A DNA stretch of 7,220 bases, taken from positions 1 through 7,220 of the forward strand of contig MAXP01000276.1 in the NCBI GenBank assembly GCA_001751085.1, read 5' to 3'. The stretch is from Desulfobacterales bacterium C00003060. GTDB lineage: Bacteria; Desulfobacterota; Desulfobacteria; Desulfobacterales; C00003060. Below, one piece after another: positions 7,211 through 7,220 of the stretch (positions are counted from its first letter, which is position 1; each line of letters starts with the position of its first letter). The translations under genes were made by a program, and so were the position numbers. The notes beneath the pieces are model-generated. The model searched no databases. It saw nothing but the letters and a program-made list of their open reading frames with translations, and was not told the origin of the DNA.

Positions 7211-7220
7211 CGAATTGAAT

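Overview
The window looks like chromosomal housekeeping DNA from a deltaproteobacterium (Desulfobacterota, possibly near the Desulfobacteraceae). This is inferred from three things: the style of the proteins, an EF-G of the spirochaete/planctomycete/deltaproteobacterial (mitochondrial-EFG1-like) type, and short repeats of a kind I associate with that group. Base composition is moderate and codon use looks even across the intact genes. I found no phage, CRISPR array, insertion sequence, toxin-antitoxin pair, tRNA or rRNA.

Layout. Bases 1-511 hold no intact gene. They contain what look like decayed coding remnants, a small tandem repeat, and then a plausible promoter and a clear ribosome binding site for purA. 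purA (512-1813, +) encodes adenylosuccinate synthetase. It converges on a minus-strand pair: fusA (2634-4718, EF-G), followed 76 bases downstream by an uncharacterised P-loop ATPase (1841-2557). The 462 bases between the divergent fusA and hisI (4719-5180) are rich in structure: a 13-base palindrome, an inverted pair of REP-like hairpins with a compensatory base-pair change, and a family of TTGAGAAGTTAC repeats forming a second hairpin. On the right, hisI (5181-5555) and long-form hisG (5560-6432) are tightly packed. They are followed by a short relic of an aminotransferase C-terminus (6433-6522), then by engB/yihA (6541-7152). A likely promoter for a gene beyond the window closes the sequence.

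How the genes relate. purA acts in AMP synthesis. hisG and hisI catalyse the first and third steps of histidine synthesis; hisG consumes PRPP and ATP, and the pathway returns AICAR to purine synthesis. EF-G and EngB serve translation and ribosome assembly. There is no single dedicated pathway. The most unusual material lies between the genes: the aminotransferase relic, the hairpin pair, and the hisI start, where a strong -35 sits so close to the ATG that leaderless or coupled translation must be considered. I did not find convincing evidence of a wholly new biological system.
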